Source: Paralithodes platypus (taxonomy: Eukaryota > Arthropoda > Malacostraca > Decapoda > Lithodidae). From it: 64,000 bases of DNA. Both the position numbers and the translations under genes were made by a program. Positions 20,518 to 30,610 of the stretch are shown here, one piece after another; position 1 is the stretch's first letter; every line of letters starts with the position of its first letter. The stretch covers positions 26,572,019 to 26,636,018 of the forward strand of contig CM064519.1 in NCBI GenBank assembly GCA_032716605.1, written 5' to 3'. The notes under the pieces are model-generated. The model was not told the origin of the DNA, did not search any database, and was given only the letters and a program-made list of their open reading frames with translations.

Positions 20518-20853
20518 GGGGAGATGGGCCGGTTTTCTGGACCCACTTTCTCACTCGTTGTTTAACCCCATTAGTTTTGACATTTTAAGACGTTCGGCCC
20601 ATTAGTTTGGCGATTTTAAGACCTTTCGTCCCATTTCGTTGTCAATTTTAAGACCTAACGTGCCATTTAGGTGTCGATTTGTTTCCTGGCGAGCGATAGC
20701 GAGCCTGTAATTATAAGAATTATAAGTTTAAGGGATGTCTAACGAGGAAACTAAAAAAAATATATGAATAAAATCGACACCTAATTGGCATGAAACATCT
20801 AAATATTGACGAAGAAATGGGGTGTAAAGGCCAAAATATCAGCCACTATCTCC
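20518..20853 (+). mobile_element. TTAA-A family element, rearranged 3' part
   Basis: The 5' part is very well preserved: GGGGAGATGGGCC, four 31-32 bp units, GGCGAGCGATAGCGAGCC. The hairpin and TTTTTCTACCGAAAAA core are deleted, and the rest ends with inverted units (CGACACCTAATTGGCATGAA) and CTCC-TTAA at 20854. Confidence 0.7.
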
Positions 20854-21071
20854 TTAAACACCGTATAACCATCTTTCACCCTTTGGAGAGCTTGTGTATG
20901 TACGGTCGTGAGCACAAGTTCCTGACCACCCTGTGTTCTTCATCTTTCAAGTATTACCGGTACATATTGCTGGGAACAGGTTAGCAATATGTGTTAACCA
21001 GTAATTCACACGACAGTTTGTAAAAAATAGGCCAAGGAAAGTTTATTCGAAATGTGATTATACGAGTTTAA

Positions 21072-21415
21072 GGGGAGATGGGCTGGTTTTCCTGGTCCCT
21101 CGTCTTCCTCAGGTTATTATTTTATTTTAGGACGTTTGGCTCATTAGTTTGGCGATTTTAAGACTACAATTTCTGTGTCAATGTTAAGACGTTTCGTGCC
21201 ATTTAGGTGTCTATATTATCCTGGCGAGCGATAGCAAGACTAATTTAAGAGGAACCGGCCTTCGGCCGGGATATTTTTCTACCGAAAAATGTACACATTT
21301 ATCTTGAAGGGGGGTCTAGTGGGTGTTTATTTAATCTTGATGGAGGTCTAGCGAGGAAACTAAAAAATACATTAATATATAAATTAATAACTCACAACAA
21401 ATAAGCACTATCCCC
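21072..21415 (+). mobile_element. TTAA-A family element with both TTAA flanks
   Basis: TTAA (21068-21071) GGGGAGATGGGC ... CACTATCCCC TTAA (21416-21419). Contains CCGGCCTTCGGCCGG, TTTTTCTACCGAAAAATG and ATCTTGAAGGGGGGTCTAG. Its right TTAA is directly followed by CCCTCTCCC of a family J element. Confidence 0.8.
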
Positions 21416-21419
21416 TTAA

Positions 21420-21625
21420 CCCTCTCCCACATATGACGCGATTTTGAGCCTATTGGGGATACTTTAAAGCCTTTGTTGCCATCAGGGGTATTTAGAAACC
21501 TCTGCAGTTGTCTTTGAGTTAGCTGTGGGCAGAAAACTAATTTTGGAGAGGTAATTATAAGAGTGAGAGAACTCTATTTCTTATTGCTAATCTGGCAACC
21601 TCTGCGTCATAAATACGTGAAAGGG
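21420..21625. mobile_element. Family J (piggyBac-like) small element
   Basis: After TTAA, CCCTCTCCCACATATGACGC at the left is mirrored by GCGTCATAAATACGTGAAAGGG at the right, about 206 bp apart. TTAA plus CCC ends are typical of piggyBac-superfamily elements; no transposase is present. The right flank is TATG, so the duplication is not intact. The body shares CTGCAGTTGTCTTTGAGT-like text, inverted, with 22640-22665. Confidence 0.6.
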
Positions 21626-21663
21626 TATGGCCAACTATACATAGCCTATCTTCCCACAAGGCA

Positions 21664-22150
21664 GTATTAGCAGAATTTATTACAACAAGCACATCCCTAC
21701 ATTTCCTTAATTGTCGGTGTTATAATAGTTTGTTATGTGTGTTTGTGATATATTTGTTTGTATAATAGTTTGTGTTATATTTGTTGGTGTTATATTAGCA
21801 GAGTGCCGGTATATTACAACAAACTAAGCATTTCTGTATTTATTTTCGGTGTTATAATAGCGTTATATTTGTTTGCGTGTTTTGTGGTTGGTGTTAGATT
21901 ATCAGAATATATTACAACAAACACAACACAGCATTTCAGTATGTGTCGGTGTTATAATGATTTGTGTTATATGTGTTTTTTGTTTTCATATTACAACAAA
22001 GACAGCACAGCATTTCCGTATGTGTTGTCATAATAATTTGTGTTATATTTGTGTTAGCCTATATTTGTGTTTTATTTGCTTTTTCTATTTTCTATTAGAT
22101 CAAGCGCAGCACACCATTTCCGTATGTGTTGTTGTCATATTCTGCGGTGT
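21664..22150 (+). repeat. Degenerate tandem repeat, about five units of 90-130 bp
   Basis: Each unit has ATTACAACAAA..., CAGCATTTC.GTATGTGT, GTGTTATAAT and TTTGTGTTATAT. The overlapping ORFs (cysteine- and tyrosine-rich) are translations of this repeat. A (CCA)n tract follows at 22206-22241. Confidence 0.7.
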
Positions 22151-22241
22151 ATGTGATGGTGGTGAGGGTATCGGCTCAACACACACACACAATTATTCCT
22201 AAACTGTCCACACCACCACCACCACCACCAGCACCACCACT

Positions 22242-22500
22242 CGTTCCCACATTCTGGTCAGCCGTCAGACCTGCCACGGCCCCCACTCTATAACTCATCA
22301 GGATCCAAGTTTAATGGGCAGAGAGAACACGGCGAGGACAGAGGCATTTTTCAGTAGGTGAATTATGTAGGTGTGGCCGGATGAGTGGTTGGTTGGCCGG
22401 AGCGCAGACTAAACTAAAAGATAAATCGATATATTTTGGCGTCACGGATGATATTATTGGATAGAAATGGATAATATTTCTAGATTTTGTAAGTGTATTA
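22242..22500. other. Intergenic, no gene seen
   Basis: Mixed-composition sequence, slightly GC-richer to 22420. No recognisable feature. Confidence 0.4.
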
Positions 22501-22501
22501 A

Positions 22502-22772
22502 CCCTATTTGGTCCGAGGGAGGTGGTTTTTGGCCTCCCCTATTTCGGTCTTAAGATGTCGCTGAGTATTTATATATATAATTCTCCTAATATCATATTAG
22601 CTTACCGGTACCAGACTTATTTTTCTGCCAATAAGCACACTCAAAGACAACTGCAAGGGTTGAAGAAACTACCGGTACTGTAAACTAAAGGTTTCTAAAC
22701 TTCCCTGATGGTCACAAATACATGTTAGTATCCCAGGAAGACGCAGGTGCGTCTTTCCGTACACAAAAGGGT
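22502..22772. mobile_element. Family J-like element, diverged
   Basis: Begins TTAA-CCCTATTTGGTCCGAGG and ends about GTACACAAAAGGG. The inside shares CAAAGACAACTGCA and TAGAAACCTTTAGT-like words with the 21420 element in inverted orientation. It holds TACCGGTACC and CTACCGGTACTGTA words. The boundaries are approximate. Confidence 0.45.
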
Positions 22773-22794
22773 TTGGAGATTTTAGGATTTATCA

Positions 22795-22950
22795 CTCAAT
22801 TAGTTTGGCGATAATAAGACGCTTCACCCCATTCAGGTGTCGATTTTTTTACGGGTCGAGCGATAGCGACCCTGGAACTTAAAACAAAATAGCTTGAAGA
22901 AGGTTTGGGTGGACAAGGTTGAAGGAAGCCTGGGAAGGCATTTTAGTTAG
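22795..22950 (+). mobile_element. TTAA-B family fragment
   Basis: TCAATTAGTTTGGCGATAAT, CCCCATTCAGGTGTCGA, GAGCGATAGCGACCCTG, then GGTTTGGGTGGACAAGG. The TTTTTCTACCGAAAAA core is missing. Confidence 0.6.
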
Positions 22951-23159
22951 CCTAGGGGACAAACTTAAGATTAATTCCTCGAAAATGGTAAAAGCAAGCA
23001 AAATCCTAAATCATATTTAAACAAATCATCCTAATAGCCTACAAGTTGTTTGACCATTACTTTTAAGTACGGTACCGGTATTATACAATGTATAGTTAAC
23101 ATACCGGTAATCAGTCCCCAGAGCAATTAAACTATATCCATTGTATTGCAGCTAAACTA

Positions 23160-23792
23160 CTATCAATTCAATCTTCAGTCAATTCAATTATATCATTCAA
23201 ATGCAATTCAATCTTCAGTCAATTCAATCTTCAAATTCAATTCTATCTTCAAATTAAATGTTATCTTCAAATTCAATTCAATCTTCAGGCAATTCAATCT
23301 TTGTCATACCAATTTTCAAAGTAAAATCAATCTTCAAAGTCAATGTAATCTTCAAAGTCAATGTAATCTTCAAAGACAATTACATTTTCAGTCAATACAG
23401 TCTTCAGTCAATTCAATCTTGAGTCAATACAGTCTTCAGTCAACTCAATCTTGAGTCAATACAATCTTGATTAAATTCAATCTTGAGTCAATTCAATTTT
23501 GAGTCAATTCAATTTTGAGTCAATTCAATTTTGAGTCAATTCAATCTTGAGTCAATTCAATCTTGAGTCAATTCAATCTTGAGTCAATTCAATCTTGAGT
23601 CAATTCAATCTTGAGTCAATTCAATCTTGAGTCAATTCAATCTTGAGTCAATTCAATCTTGAGTCAATTCAATCTCGAGTCAATTCAATCTCGAGTCAAT
23701 TCAATCTTGAGTCATTTCAATATTCAGTCAATTCAATATTCAGTCATGTCATTTCAATCTTCAGTCAATTCAATATTCAGTCAGTTATACCA
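23160..23792 (+). repeat. 16-bp minisatellite, about 40 units
   Basis: The unit is TCTTGAGTCAATTCAA, very regular from 23480 to 23710 and degenerate at both ends (TTCAAATTCAATTC..., TATTCAGTCA...). The decay at the edges suggests growth by central expansion. The ORFs (repeated SIFKFN or NLESIQS) are repeat translations. Confidence 0.95.
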
Positions 23793-23919
23793 TTCCAGGA
23801 AATTCATACTTTGTCAATAGAGACGTTCACCTAGAGTCCTAGACCTTTTTTTTTTAGAACAGTGTGATTGCTCACTATACCCTGTTTATTATAGGCCGGA
23901 AATATCGACCCCCAACCTC

Positions 23920-24210
23920 TCATAACTCTAAAAGGACTGGAGTCATTGAGCTAATATTTCTACCGTTTGGGAAGGGTGAGACAGGGAATACGTGTGGACA
24001 TTTACAGCCCATTTGTTCTAGGACTTTTTGAGTTACAAAGGATAGAGTTGACCTACTTATAATTAATAGGGTGTAGAAACAGGGCGTCATGAGCATTATA
24101 AATCTTTGTCCGGTAATATCAGAGTCGTCCAATAACCTTCCTGTTTCTACCTGGTGATCCTTTATGGCCTCGTGGATATAGGTAATCTTTTGGGAGGCAT
24201 CGATGAGCAC
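23920..24210 (-). CDS. Unrecognised small ORF, possible exon or element remnant
   Basis: A 96-codon frame starting MLIDASQKITYIHEAIKDH, in a block of higher GC than its surroundings. No domain is recognised. Part of the same DNA (TTTACAGCCCATTTG, TTTTTGAGTTACAA) recurs at about 58995-59080, so this is a dispersed sequence and probably of transposon origin. Confidence 0.25.
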   Translation of the reverse strand: MLIDASQKITYIHEAIKDHQVETGRLLDDSDITGQRFIMLMTPCFYTLLIISRSTLSFVTQKVLEQMGCKCPHVFPVSPFPNGRNISSMTPVLLEL

Positions 24211-24475
24211 CTGTGCCCCGTTTCAAATCATTACCGGTAATCGTATTTTTTGGCTATAACGTCCGCATTTGTGACCTTTCCGATTCATACTTCCTGTTCA
24301 TTTCGTACCATCCAGTCAATATAATATCCTTGATCAAATAGTAACTACGCGCTAAACCTGCGTCGGAATGAGGTCCTCAATGCTTGGTATGCAGTTTTGG
24401 CTCCCATACGATAGGATATTCAGTAAGTACGGTAATTGTTATATGTACCGGTATGTCAAATTTCATCTATCTATC

Positions 24476-24619
24476 TATCTCTATCTATCTAAAATGGCGA
24501 AAAATCACAATCGCCTTATCCACCCAACACCACTGATTCCCAAGGACAAGAAGGTAACAAGGATAAACAAGAACAAGAAACACACAATAACAAAGTCGAT
24601 CATTCATAAAACAAAAAAG

Positions 24620-24716
<97 letters not shown>

Positions 24717-24717
24717 T
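24476..24717 (+). repeat. (ATCT)n, (CT)n and (CA)n microsatellites
   Basis: ATCT units near 24465-24491 and a CT then CA compound tract at 24621-24717. The 147-codon ORF over it has a long His-Thr run and is rejected. Confidence 0.9.
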
Positions 24718-24846
24718 CCCGTTCTCATATTTCAGAATTGTCTGTATTTCTAAACTCTCCCGATTTTTTCTTTTCCTGGACGTTCAGGTTTTTCAACACC
24801 GTTATTTTTAGCAGCTACACCTTCATCATGGAGTGTATCCTAACTT

Positions 24847-24998
24847 ATAGTCGGGTTTATTTCAGCTGACGGTAAATTGACTTCCTTGGCAGCTAATGTG
24901 TCGATACTTAATGGAAGAATATGATACTGCTATGTCTCTGCAGCCATATTATTGCCAAGTGTTCATAATTAGCAACATATATCGCCACGCAATCTTCT
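24847..24998 (+). mobile_element. Family H element, 3'-truncated
   Basis: ATAGTCGGGTTTATTTCAGC..GACGGTAAATTGACTTCC, CAGCTAATGTGTCGATACTT and TGTCTCTGCAGCCATA are family H words. The right inverted end is missing. Confidence 0.55.
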
Positions 24999-25054
24999 GT
25001 AGTCTTTTGTTTAATTATTATTGAGGATATTGCATTTTTTTTTTTTAGCTAGGG

Positions 25055-25240
25055 GACTAAAAAAAAACAAAAACAACGCCTCCACAGATTTTCTTCAAAC
25101 TAAAAAAAGGCCCACCCAAACCCTCTTCAACCTAATTTTGTATATTTTTCGATAGAAAAAAGTCCTAGCCGAAGACAGATTTCTTCTATATTACAATCTC
25201 CCTATCGCTCGTCCGAAAGAAAATAGCCACCTGAATAATA
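25055..25240 (-). mobile_element. TTAA-B family fragment
   Basis: Reverse copy: CCACCCAAACCCTCTTCAA, TTTTTCGATAGAAAAAA, GCCGAAGACAG hairpin remnant, CCCTATCGCTCG. Confidence 0.55.
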
Positions 25241-25451
25241 ATGATAATATTAATATTATTAATAATAATAATATTTATTCAGTTAGCATTTATAATGTTT
25301 GTACAGCATAATTTGTTACAAATGTGACATGTACCAGCTTTGCATAATTCCAACTAAGGATAGCCCAATAAGGCCGTTTAGGCGTATTTCCATTGGGGTC
25401 CTTGGGGGATTAAGTTAGCTGGGGAAAAAGGGGAGAACAACAAATGTAAAT

Positions 25452-26397
25452 GAATAGGGGGCTAAACTAAGATAGGCCTACCTTACATTCTATAGTTGGA
25501 CTGGTTAAAATAATGAATAGGGGGCTAAACTAAGATAGGCCTACCTTACATTCTATAGTTGGACTGGTTAAAATAATGAATAGGGGGCTAAACTAAGATA
25601 GGCCTACCTTACATTCTATAGTTGGACTGGTTAAAATAATGAATAGGGGGCTAAACTAAGATAGGCCTACCTTACATTCTATAGTTGGACTGGTTAAAAT
25701 AATGAATAGGGGGCTAAACTAAGATAGGCCTACCTTACATTCTATAGTTGGACTGGTTAAAATAATGAATAGGGGGCTAAACTAAGATAGGCCTACCTTA
25801 CATTCTATAGTTGGACTGGTTAAAATAATTAATAGGGGGCTAAACTAAGATAGGCCTACCTTACATTCTATAGTTGGACTGGTTAAAATAATGAATAGGG
25901 GGCTAAACTAAGATAGGCCTACCTTACATTCTATAGTTGGACTGGTTAAAATAATGAATAGGGGGGCTAAACTAAGATAGGCCTACCTTACATTCTATAG
26001 TTGGACTGGTTAAAATAATGAATAGGGGGCTAAACTAAGATAGGCCTACCTTACATTCTATAGTTGGACTGGTTAAAATAATGAATAGGGGGCTAAACTA
26101 AGATAGGCCTACCTTACATTCTATAGTTGGACTGGTTAAAATAATGAATAGGGGGCTAAACTAAGATAGGCCTACCTTACATTCTATAGTTGGACTGGTT
26201 AAAATAATGAATAGGGGGCTAAACTAAGATAGGCCTACCTTACATTCTATAGTTGGACTGGTTAAAATAATGAATAGGGGGCTAAACTAAGATAGGCCTA
26301 CCTTACATTCTATAGTTGGACTGGTTAAAATAATGAATAGGGGGCTAAACTAAGATAGGCCTACCTTACATTCTATAGTTGGACTGGTTAAAATAAT
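25452..26397 (+). repeat. 63-bp satellite array, 15 copies
   Basis: Fifteen nearly identical units (GAATAGGGGGCTAAACTAAG, then ATAGGCCTACC, then TTCTATAGTTGGACTGG). I see only two departures: G to T in one unit near 25829 and one extra G near 25950. The near-perfect identity implies very recent amplification or strong homogenisation. Every unit carries TAGGCCTA and has stops in all frames, so it is non-coding. Confidence 0.98.
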
Positions 26398-26879
26398 TTA
26401 GTAATCATTTTTAGCTTGATTTTGCCTACCGGTATCTCTTATGTCGTATTTAGTATTAGACATAAGCTTGGTGCTCCCTTCTTGCAGCTGTTCGGTTCAG
26501 GTGCTCCTTCAAGCTACGTCTGAAGGATGGGGTGAAGCGTCTTATTATCACCAAAGTAATGGGATGAAAGAAAACGTCTTAAATCTCCAAATTAATGCAA
26601 CGAAACAGGCTAGGTCAAATAAACTCCGCTCGGACCGAATAGGCATTGTGTCCATTTATTTCTTCATGTAGGTGTTTTGTTATACTTTATATTTTTTCCT
26701 GTGCAGTATTACCTTAGGTACAGTCACTCATAAACATTCGTGGACCTCACCTATTTCTAATTATGGAAGTGTATCTCTGGAAACGGAAATGTATTAATAT
26801 AATTATCTATGCATCAACTACAACAATATATATATATACCGGTGCTATTTATTGAAAGCTAGTTCCATCTCAAAATTGT

Positions 26880-27340
26880 GGGACCTTTTCAGACTACGTC
26901 CCCCTTTCCCCTACACCCTCAGCGCCAGAAGCTATACTAGCCCAGACGATCGCCTCAGTGAGGGGCGAGATCCCTATCTCCAGGAAATCTATATTCCTAC
27001 CGGTACTCCTCTCTTCCCCTCCTGCACCGTCAGCGACTCTCACGGCCCTCGCAGCTCTTCCGTGAGGAATCTGGTGCTAAAGATCTTGCGGTGCTGGGAG
27101 AAACCATATGGTTTAGACATGCAAGTGGGGTCATACAGACCAACAAATCTGACACTAATGTCCTCGTTCCGCACACCTAATCCCAGGGCGAAAGCACAAA
27201 AGTGACGTGTGAGAATCTACGGGATCTGAAAGCCCTCTTCGACCTGGATGACGAAAACTTAAAGAGCCATATTTTTTTAAAAGACCTCCGTCTACGTATT
27301 GTGAAAAACCTGTTATCCTCCGGCAAATTGTGGGGTTGAG
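26880..27340 (+). pseudogene. Broken coding remnant, unknown
   Basis: Three + frames take over from one another: TPSAPEAILAQTIAS.. (ends about 27063), then EESGAKDLAVLGETIWFRH.. (ends about 27178), then KVTCENLRDLKALFDLDD.. to LSSGKLWG and TGA (27338). Composition and continuity look like one degraded frame with two frameshifts, or exons of a lost element. It lies just 3' of the RLE-type LINE but on the opposite strand. No family is recognised. Confidence 0.3.
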
Positions 27341-27439
27341 TGAGTGAAGGGGGGGGGGGGACAGTGAATGAAGGAGGATGCATGTTTTTCATAATACGTG
27401 TTGCTAGCCCCAAACGCGCGAGCAACTGTGGCTTTCAAC

Positions 27440-30400
27440 CATCCGACACATCCCCTTTTATTAATGTGCATCACACATGTTACATACAAATAAGGTTTAT
27501 GTTTTGTTTTACCCTACTGTGGAAAGACTACGGATACACCACTCCTGCCGGGGCCTCACGCAGTGGCATGACTCAGTCCTGTCGAACTGAGCTCATGACG
27601 CTGGTGGCATTGCCCCGGAGGATAGCCATCCCTAGTCTTTGCTTGAGCCAGAGGGTTTCCCGGGGTTCTCCTGAAACTTCTCTAATTTTACGGCCTATTT
27701 CATTCACCATCTTAAGGGTGGTGGGGCCGAAGACTCCTGAAGTTTCGAATGCCAGGGGCTCGAACTGATGAATTCTGGCGATGGCTTGATATTTTTCTCG
27801 CTTTTTATTTTCTGCTATCCGGGCGGCTTCACCTGCTTCGTCGGCGTTTCTGGCGGCATTGGTTGTGGAGAAAGTGTCAACACATGTGGCATCCCACACG
27901 AGGCACCGGCCATTCTTGTAAGAGAAAGTGGTCATCCCATCTGGCCGTTTGCCGTCTTCTCTGTGAAGTCCATGTGGTTCGAGGATTGATGCACAGTTAG
28001 CACTCTGCAGGGCCCGTTTTATGACATCATTTAGTGCAGAGTGTCTTGGCAGGCGGCCTGCGTTGTAATTACATGACAAGGCATGGTGACCTTGAGCATC
28101 CATCCTCCCATCACACTTGCAAGTGTGTGGGTGACAAACTGCCGCACCCACTCTGAGCGCGATGGCGACCCGGAGCGCTTCAGCATCCAAGTGAGTTCCA
28201 AGAGGTGGGATGGGGATGGCGTGTAACCACAAGCCACTCTCCGAACGGGCGGCTGCCTGGAGGCGTGCTTTTGCAACCTGGTCTGCATTGGTTAGGAGAT
28301 TTTCTTGAGTTTTCTTCGCCGAGATGGTATCCCACGCTTTCTGCTTGCTCCTGGAGGTACCCTGAGGCTCCTCCTCTACTCCTGTACTTCCCTTCCAGGT
28401 GTTAATCGCTGCTGTTACGTCCCCATTAAGTGTCATTCCGGGTTTAGAATAAAGGATGGACAATACGAGGTCGTTGGTCGCGATGAGGGAAGAGATAAAG
28501 GCTGGGCAGGCAATATCCGAGGCTCTCCGTATGCCCAAGCCCCCGAGGCGGACAGGAAGGGTGGCTTGTGTCCAGGCCCGTTCTTTAAATTCCACGTTGG
28601 TGATGCTGGTCACTGCTTCTCGGATTATGCTGTCTAATTCTTGGAGGCCGCCATTGTTCATGCAAGTCATCGATGTGCGCAGGAGGTATTGGAGTTTTGG
28701 GATGGAGAAACAGTTCTTGAGCAGGGCCAGAGCTGAGTGGGCATCGATGTGTATCAGGCGACTCACGAGACGTTGAAGCTCCTCCTTTTTAACTTGAAGT
28801 GCTGGTGGGATTGCTGCCAGAGTTAGTGGGGAACCTAATAGGGTTTGCTGGTGCTCCTGAAGGATCTTTACATCTGGCAATATGTTTCGGAACAGGGCCT
28901 GAGTCTCTTCTCCTTGTTCACGTGTGTGGTTGAGGAGAACAAGTTCACATTTGGTGTCATTTATCACTAGCCCGGCCAGGCCGAGGTCAGTTATGATGTT
29001 ATTTAGGTCGGTTAGAACGTTCTCTACTGACCCCCCCAAGGTTGCATCGTCCAGGTACCATACATTCAGCTCTGACCTTACTTTGTTAGCTGCTGCATCC
29101 ACCCCTATTGAGAAAAGAGCAGGACCACCTGGATCTCCCTGCTGTAACCCGGTCTCTGATGGGATTACCGTCTCGCCAAAAATCAGGATTGAAGGTTTGG
29201 AATAAGCCTGCCAAAGTAGGGGGTACAGAGTGGGGATGTGTTCTTGAGCTGCACGGAGGAAGACATCCCTGCGAATGCTGTTGAATGCGTTCCGCATGTC
29301 AATCTTTAGAAGCACTCGTTTTTCTTGGGCTTGGCTGAGGTAGGTGCGGGTTGCGTGTACAGCAGCTTCACACCCCCCTGGAGTTCCGAAACCTAGTTGA
29401 ACTGGTCTTAAGTGTTGACCTAGGCCATTCGAGAGTGGTTTCAAACCCACCTTTGTGGCAAGGCGGCGGAAGGTGTTCCCTACTGCTATTGGGCGCACGC
29501 CGCCATCTTTTTTGGCCAGTGCACAGAGTGATGCCCCAAAAAATAGGGGTGTGGCACAGTCGGGTACTTCCCCTCTTAAAACCATGTTGATGAATTTGGT
29601 GAGGGTTTCCAAGAGTGCCTCCCCAGCAGCTCCTGATCCCTGACCCAAGAGGCCTTTGAGGTGGGCGGGTCGGATACCATCTGGGCCCGCGGCTGAGCCT
29701 GCTGGGAATGAAGTCACTGCGGCGACCACCTGCTCCTTCGTGACAACTAAAGGTTGGCGCATCTGGTCATTTGGGGCAGGGGGGAGGTTTAGGTCCCTAG
29801 GTGTAGGTGGGTGCTTTTCTTGTAGGGCTTCAACAACTTCGGTGCCTTGACCAGCAAAACCTTCTGAAGAGGACAACAGTCTGACGGCCCCTTTGATGTC
29901 ACTATCCGCCAGCTTCGCAGCGACCCTCTTACGTAGCTGTTCAGCCTCTTCCTCTTCCTTCTCCTGGTGCTTCTGGGCCCTGTTTGGTTGCTGTTCGGGG
30001 GGTTCCACCAGTTTGTTTCCATCCATATACTGTGCTACTTGACGTTTCACTCTGGTGGCTAGTGAAACCTGAAGATGGTCTTGTATGTTGGTTCTGGGTG
30101 GTTTTCGGAGGGCCCCATAGGAGAAACCCAGGAGCCGTGCCCATGCGAGGGGTGTCTTGAGCTGTAGGGCCTGCTTTATGATGGTTGTAAGGGCCTCCGC
30201 CACTTGGATTCTGGCTCCTTTAGGTACCCGGGCAAGGACCTGGATCCGCGCTTTCCATTTGGTCACCAGTTGGGTCAAGTCGGCGACCGGTGTTGCCGGT
30301 GTTGCCCCGGTTGGCTCTGCAGTGGGCCCTGGGCATGCGAGACATTTCCAGTTTGGTTGTTCTCCTGATGTTTTCTTTGTCAGCTTAGCACAAGATAAAT

Positions 30401-30610
30401 GAATAGATCTAAGACAGCCGGAACATTTTCGCGAATTCTTTCTTGCATTGGTTGTTCCGCACTTAAGACACTTAGTATCTGCTAGGCCATAGTCTTCCAA
30501 GATTATCCGTTCCTCTGCCTCTACCAAGCCGTCCTCCTGATCTTCCCGTGGTGCTTCCATCTCTACCATGTCTCCCTTGTTTCAGAAACCCCGGGAAATC
30601 TCTCCTGGCA
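27440..30610 (-). mobile_element. Non-LTR retrotransposon with PHD finger, RT and C-terminal endonuclease
   Basis: One GC-rich block containing a single uninterrupted long ORF (27573-30569), a 3' region with AATAAA on the minus strand (27457-27462), and a 5' flank ending about 30610. I see no poly-A tail and no convincing target duplication, so both limits are approximate. The one-ORF design with a C-terminal restriction-like endonuclease is that of the R2/R4/NeSL/CRE-type early LINEs, many of which insert at fixed targets. Confidence 0.75.
27573..30569 (-). CDS. Reverse transcriptase/endonuclease polyprotein, intact
   Basis: 998 codons. The ATG is the first after an in-frame TGA four codons upstream. 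Residues 34-79 form a PHD-type C4HC3 finger (C34, C37, C49, C52, H57, C60, C76, C79). Residues about 205-225 are acidic/basic and probably helical. The RT spans about 275-620: PAGSAAGPDGIRP, GGVRPIAVG, LLKIDMRNAFNS (catalytic D424), GLQQGDPGGP and WYLDD (D507, D508). The C-terminal part has CKC-x8-H-H-x3-C (817-833), RH (842-843), RPDG (875-878) and WDAT (D893), the knuckle plus PD-D pattern of a restriction-like endonuclease. No stop or frameshift interrupts it, so it may be recently active. The RT and endonuclease calls are secure; the exact clade is not. Confidence 0.88.
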   Translation of the reverse strand: MVEMEAPREDQEDGLVEAEERIILEDYGLADTKCLKCGTTNARKNSRKCSGCLRSIHLSCAKLTKKTSGEQPNWKCLACPGPTAEPTGATPATPVADLTQLVTKWKARIQVLARVPKGARIQVAEALTTIIKQALQLKTPLAWARLLGFSYGALRKPPRTNIQDHLQVSLATRVKRQVAQYMDGNKLVEPPEQQPNRAQKHQEKEEEEAEQLRKRVAAKLADSDIKGAVRLLSSSEGFAGQGTEVVEALQEKHPPTPRDLNLPPAPNDQMRQPLVVTKEQVVAAVTSFPAGSAAGPDGIRPAHLKGLLGQGSGAAGEALLETLTKFINMVLRGEVPDCATPLFFGASLCALAKKDGGVRPIAVGNTFRRLATKVGLKPLSNGLGQHLRPVQLGFGTPGGCEAAVHATRTYLSQAQEKRVLLKIDMRNAFNSIRRDVFLRAAQEHIPTLYPLLWQAYSKPSILIFGETVIPSETGLQQGDPGGPALFSIGVDAAANKVRSELNVWYLDDATLGGSVENVLTDLNNIITDLGLAGLVINDTKCELVLLNHTREQGEETQALFRNILPDVKILQEHQQTLLGSPLTLAAIPPALQVKKEELQRLVSRLIHIDAHSALALLKNCFSIPKLQYLLRTSMTCMNNGGLQELDSIIREAVTSITNVEFKERAWTQATLPVRLGGLGIRRASDIACPAFISSLIATNDLVLSILYSKPGMTLNGDVTAAINTWKGSTGVEEEPQGTSRSKQKAWDTISAKKTQENLLTNADQVAKARLQAAARSESGLWLHAIPIPPLGTHLDAEALRVAIALRVGAAVCHPHTCKCDGRMDAQGHHALSCNYNAGRLPRHSALNDVIKRALQSANCASILEPHGLHREDGKRPDGMTTFSYKNGRCLVWDATCVDTFSTTNAARNADEAGEAARIAENKKREKYQAIARIHQFEPLAFETSGVFGPTTLKMVNEIGRKIREVSGEPRETLWLKQRLGMAILRGNATSVMSSVRQD

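Noticed and set aside
23146..23834. Ser/Asn/Phe-rich repeat proteins
   Set aside because: Translation of the 16-bp satellite; since 16 is not a multiple of three, the frames cycle and give pseudo-repeats.
24368..24811. 147-codon ORF with a long His-Thr run
   Set aside because: Runs through (CT)n/(CA)n; the unique parts show no recognisable domain.
27749..30402. Several plus-strand ORFs of 60-110 codons and short minus-strand frames across the LINE
   Set aside because: They are antisense or out-of-frame shadows of the 998-codon retrotransposon ORF.
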